From NCBI GenBank assembly GCA_019096195.1, contig JAGTXK010000194.1, positions 1 to 60,810 on the forward strand: DNA of 60,810 bases. The letters run 5' to 3'. A program made the translations under genes and the position numbers. The notes below the pieces were generated by a model. It searched no databases and had not been told where the DNA came from. It saw only the letters and a program-made list of their open reading frames with translations. The stretch is from Boletus sp. NGJ. Taxonomy: Eukaryota > Basidiomycota > Agaricomycetes > Boletales > Boletaceae. Below are positions 56,944 to 60,810 of the stretch, piece by piece; within the stretch, counting starts at the first letter, position 1; the number at the start of each line of letters is the position of its first letter.

Positions 56944-59900
56944 TAGAGATCTGCACAGGTACAGGTACTGATGGATATGGGTATGGGTTGGATTAGGATG
57001 ACCCATGGATCTATCACCCATGAGGTGCCTACCTGCAACTATTTTTCTATGTACATCATCATGAAAATTTGTAAACTACACATCACCAATGAAAGTTTAT
57101 TTCATAGTGGTGAACCTAACCTGAAACATGAATCACATACAAAGTTCAAGTCTAGATACCTAAGCAGAAGCAAGCATCCATGATGCATTCAAAAAGGATA
57201 TCCCAGCTCATGGAGAAGGCTCAGGCATTGGCAGATGCTTCTGCTGCTGCTAACTGCCTCAAGCCATCACCTACTGCATTGAGAAGCAAGGCCAAGGCAT
57301 CAAACAGGATGACATCCACTTTAGATCCAAGTCAGAGAGCAACCACTTGTACTGAAAAAGAGGAAAACATCCTCCATGGGAATGCAGTTATTGATGTTGA
57401 TGGGACCACAGGTGAACCATATAGGCCCAAAAAGCCATCAGCAATGAAAAAGTGTGCACAAGTTGATTCCAATATTGAGGAAGTGGTAAGCAGTATGGCA
57501 ACAAAGTGCTCAAAGGTAAAGAAACATGCTGTGCACAACAACAGTAGTGAAGATGTGGATGAATCCTTAGATGCTAAGCTTGGTATGTGACTGAAAATGA
57601 TATATTAATGTCCATTCAACTTACAGAAGAATAAAACAAATGATAAAGGAATGGAACTCATCTATCTATGCCTTTTTTACCTCTGCTCCCGATATCAAGT
57701 ATGTCAACAAGCAGCACTGCCACATTTTCAGATGCTTGGCAAAAGGCTACAAGCATAAAGTTCAGCAGTTCCTTGATAAAGATAACAAGGCATCAACAGA
57801 GAATATGCACAAGCATATGAGGTCATGCTGGGGCAAAGATGTTTTTAAGACAATCTATGAGGAGAAAGACCTTGAAACAGCACACAATGGAATCAAGGAT
57901 TATACTGACAAAGGATCAGTTACAGTTGCCTTTAAACAGAAAGGAAAAAGGAAAGGTTACATACTCACATAAGCAACATACTCATGTAAAGACAAAGTAT
58001 GTTGCTATGACCTTGAGAACCTGACCAAGATTATTAATAATGTGGTCCCACAGAGTGGAAATTGTGCAATAGATTGCAGAGAGCCTGTGGCCATTTCAGA
58101 TCATTCTGGACTGAGGTTTTCAGTCTTTGATGAAGACAGAATGACCAGAATATTACATACCCCATCCAACAACAGTGTTGTGGGATGTTTGACTTGTATT
58201 TGCTAATGTGTACAAGCAGATTGCCAAAATGCTTCGAGTGAGTACACTGTTGCATCAAATGACTGAAATTAATTAGCACTTACTAGGAATATGATGGGAA
58301 GTTGAGTTTTGTGACTGACACTTGGACATCCCCAAACCACAAGGCATTTGTAGCTATGACTGTCCATCTGCCTCACAAGGGTAAGCCTCTGGTGCCAGTA
58401 CTTGACATTGTCAAGGTCATGAAGATGTGTTGTTGAAGACTTACTTTATGGGCAAAGAAGTTGAGCTGAATGCAGTCACATAATGGTGCCAATCTCATAG
58501 AAGCATTTGCGAACATTCTGAAAGAGTTTGATATCTCAGATAAGATCTATTGTGAGAAAATGAAGATATTACTCACCTGATATTATCTTGAAGATATTGA
58601 GCATCACTGCTGACAATGCAATGTCAAACAATACAATGACAGATGAGTTAGCTGACCTCCTCATGTACTTTGGAGGAGAGGCTGAAAGGACATGGTGTTT
58701 TCTGCATATTATTAATTTAGTCACAAAGATGCTGATAAGGCAGTTTGACTTACCAAAGGGAAAGGGGGGCATGCAGAATAGTGCACAGAGCATGAATGAT
58801 AAATTGAGGAAAGATATTGACCTTAAAGACCTTGAAATGAGAACTGAAAGTGGAGATGGGCAAGGTGACTGAGACAACATTGAAGGATGGATGAATGAAA
58901 TGGAGTTGTTGACAGATGAGGAATGGGCTGCACTAGAGTGGCATTTGACACCACTGTGCCTGATCCTTGCAAAGGTAAGTCAACACTTGAATGAAAATTT
59001 ACTTTACCTTCATCTGTTGCAGATCCACAAGTTGTTGTATAAAATAATCAACTTAACTACAATACTCCTACCTACATGAATGTTAACTCTGGATGAGTTA
59101 GGGATTGCTATCAAAAACTTGCCCCATGACATTTCAAACCGCTGAAACTCCATGTTCTATATGTTAGAGTGTGCACTGAAACACCAGGCTGGAATAAATA
59201 TTATCACTAACAAACACAAGCTGGGACTGAGCAACTACAGGCTCAATGAGCATGAATGGGAGTTACCGGAGCAGTTGCACAATATTCTCAAGGTGTGTGG
59301 TGGACTTTGAGCACTGTTGATTAACACACTGATAACACATTGATATCATGTGATCTAGATTCTAAAGGATGCTACACTGTTCTTTTCCCACTCAACATCC
59401 AATCTCACCATGGTCATTCCAGCCATGGATTTCATTGATGAGATGTTCACTGCAGGTCTACTCAAGAAGAAGAAATTCAATCCTGTAATATGTGCTGCAT
59501 TCAGCCTTGCCAAAAAGACTCTGAATAGGTATTATTTGCTTACAGACTCATCTGAATTATATTGCACAGCTATGGGTGAGTATTTGTATTTCTCACTCTA
59601 TACTATTTCCAAACACAGCACACAATAACATATTGCAGTTCTTCATCCCCAGCACAAGATCAACTATGTACTTTAAAAAGGCTGGTTGATCCTCCAAATG
59701 AATTGTGACTGTATGGCAACTTGTATACAACATCTACAATAATTCATATGCATCTCACCATGCCACACTGTTGAAGGACAGAGACATTGATGTGGTTGAG
59801 GAAAACACAGAGTACAAGGTATATTGAATGAATCAAACATAATATGTATGTATGCTAAATAGTCTGGACAGTAGAAAACATATTCAACAGCCTTCCATCA

Positions 59901-60435
59901 CTTGCTAAGCCAAAACCAAAGTGGTCTTACAATGAATTGAATGCATACCTTGCAACCGACATTGCGAACATTACTAATGTGTTCACCTGGTGGATTGAAC
60001 CCTGGTTAGTCATTACTACTAGTATATGTACACAAAATCATTGACATTCATTGGAGCTACTTCAGTTGATGTCAAATATCCTTTAACTGCAGGTGTGTCC
60101 TTCTCTTGCACATTTACAACTGGCTACTATCTGCTCAAACAATCTGTGCATTGCTCTGTCTGGGCTCATGGAGTCAACTAGGTCTCATGAAGGATGTCGA
60201 CATAAAAAAGATTGTTGTCATGGATGACGTTGAGGGCAAAGAAGAGGTGGAACTACCAGCTGGGTGGGATGCAATACTAGATACCCTCAGGTATACCCCT
60301 CACAGATACAGATCCCTGTATCTGTGAGCAGTACCCATGAATGTTAAGACCCACAGATTGACAGGTATAGGTAGGGTATGGGTAGGGTATGGGTGAGTAT
60401 TGTGAGATCTGCAGGTTTACCTGTGCAGGTCTCTG
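56944..60435 (+). mobile_element. hAT element hAT-2 (3.49 kb)
   Basis: Left end tagagatctgcacaggta; right end in reverse complement cagagacctgcacaggta (16 of 18 identical). Flanking 8-mers catggggg (56936-56943) and catggggt (60436-60443), 7 of 8 identical. Subterminal ggtatgggta-type repeats occur near both ends (56975-57000; 60370-60395). Carries one decayed, intron-containing transposase gene. Confidence 0.8.
57180..60327 (+). pseudogene. hAT-2 transposase, decayed
   Basis: Starts at ATG 57180 (MMHSKRISQLMEKAQALADA), an Ala/Lys-rich N-terminus. BED-like finger HIFRCLAKGYKHKVQQFLD followed by HKHMRSCWG (57718-57835). IAESLWPFQIILD-GFQSLMK and TE-PEYYIPHP with TGA in place of CGA at both gaps (about 58111, 58141). 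Catalytic-type Asp in FVTDTWTSPNHKAFVA (about 58308) and ITADNAMSNNTMTDELADLL (58600). TWCFLHIINLVTKMLIRQFDL (58690), VIPAMDFIDEM (59413), AFSLAKKTLNRYYLLTDSSE (about 59500), and the C-terminal end ICALLCLGSWSQLGLMKDVD with EVELPAGWD (60145-60270). This is the order of the large agaricomycete hAT family with a BED finger. Several nonsense codons and frame changes mean it is inactive. Confidence 0.85.
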
Positions 60436-60650
60436 CATGGGGTCCAGGTTTGCCCATAGGGCCATTATATATTAGCCTGCTGTTCCTAGGTCAGTATGCA
60501 TACCTTATTAGGTAGTACCTACATGAGATTAAGGCACACATGCAATGTCTGGCTTGACAATCAGTGCTTGAACTACTCTAGCATCAGTAAATCCACATGT
60601 TGCTTTTCTATGCTTTTTGTACTTTCATTACCTTGCTACTGATAGAAAAG
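60436..60650. other. Gene-free flank of hAT-2
   Basis: Flank after the hAT-2 target duplication. Simple agaaaagcatgaaagcacag-type repeats begin at about 60640. No gene. Confidence 0.4.
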
Positions 60651-60699
60651 CATGAAAGCACAGAAAAGCACAGATAGCATGAAAAGTATGGAAAGTGAA

Positions 60700-60790
60700 G
60701 TCACTGGCTGCAAGTGAATAAAGTGCCATTGCCAGGAGTCGAACTCGCAATTACCAAAAATGATAACTTGCACATTACCCATTAGACAAC
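60700..60790 (-). repeat. tRNA-like sequence, possible SINE head or tRNA pseudogene
   Basis: On the minus strand: gccttgttgtctaatgggta (A-box-like) followed about 45 nt later by gcgagttcgactcc (B-box-like), with ggcaatggc behind it. Spacing fits a tRNA, but the T-stem does not pair and the acceptor stem is poor. A simple-repeat tail follows (60640-60700). Confidence 0.4.
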
Positions 60791-60810
60791 AAGGCCTCTA
60801 TCAACCACCC

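Noticed and set aside
60700-60790. Functional tRNA gene
   Set aside because: A- and B-box-like strings are present, but T-stem and acceptor stem do not pair.

Overview
This window looks like a piece of a basidiomycete (probably agaricomycete) genome. The two recognisable host genes are cut by many short GT-AG introns of about 50-70 nt. They lie beside transposon families typical of such fungi: hAT, Tnp2/CACTA-type, Plavaka, Helitron and chromodomain Ty3/gypsy elements. I cannot name a species from the sequence.

Layout. Bases 1-9.3 kb are host-like. They hold a broken multi-copy hypothetical gene (703-2102), a ferric reductase (2652-4790, minus) whose seven-exon model closes in frame, and a DHA1-type MFS transporter (6968-8910, minus). 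The 5' region of the transporter gene exists a second time, decayed, at the left window edge. From about 10.3 kb rightwards the window is almost entirely nested transposable elements. In order they are: a solo LTR (10349-11444); a hAT element (hAT-1, 11541-23267) holding a complete chromovirus LTR retrotransposon (Gypsy-1, 16237-23168); a Tnp2/CACTA-type transposase (about 23431-29056) cut by a 1.1-kb terminal-inverted-repeat insert (25363-26462) and a solo LTR (27508-28476); a zone of unrecognised decayed genes (30-36.4 kb) containing a captured RuvB-like 2 (Rvb2/reptin) gene fragment with two introns (about 33.5-33.95 kb); a Plavaka transposase relic (37432-39206); a reversed 5' half of a Gypsy-1 relative (about 40156-42939); a Helitron Rep/helicase gene split by a second chromovirus (Gypsy-2, 43954-51333); an unrecognised decayed gene chain (54.6-56.7 kb); and a second hAT (hAT-2, 56944-60435).

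Element boundaries are supported by target-site duplications read directly: GTCTA, CTGGC, ACCAA and TCTTC for LTR insertions, and near-perfect 8-mers for both hATs. For the two inserts in Tnp2, removing the insert plus one duplication restores the host reading frame. This gives a relative insertion history.

The most interesting unit is Gypsy-2. It appears to combine (1) self-priming, where 11 nt at the predicted RNA 5' end are complementary to the primer binding site; (2) a canonical -1 frameshift heptamer directly before the gag stop, followed by a stem-loop; (3) a pol gene with integrase and chromodomain; and (4) a third gene overlapping the pol stop by ATGA and encoding a protein with two zinc knuckles. 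Gypsy-1 also carries a self-primer (12 nt). Nearly all nonsense codons in the older elements can be explained by C-to-T change, mostly CGA to TGA, and the LTR pair of Gypsy-1 differs only by transitions, mainly at CpG. This suggests methylation-linked or RIP-like decay. All alignments were made by eye, and family assignments rest on remembered motif patterns, not searches.
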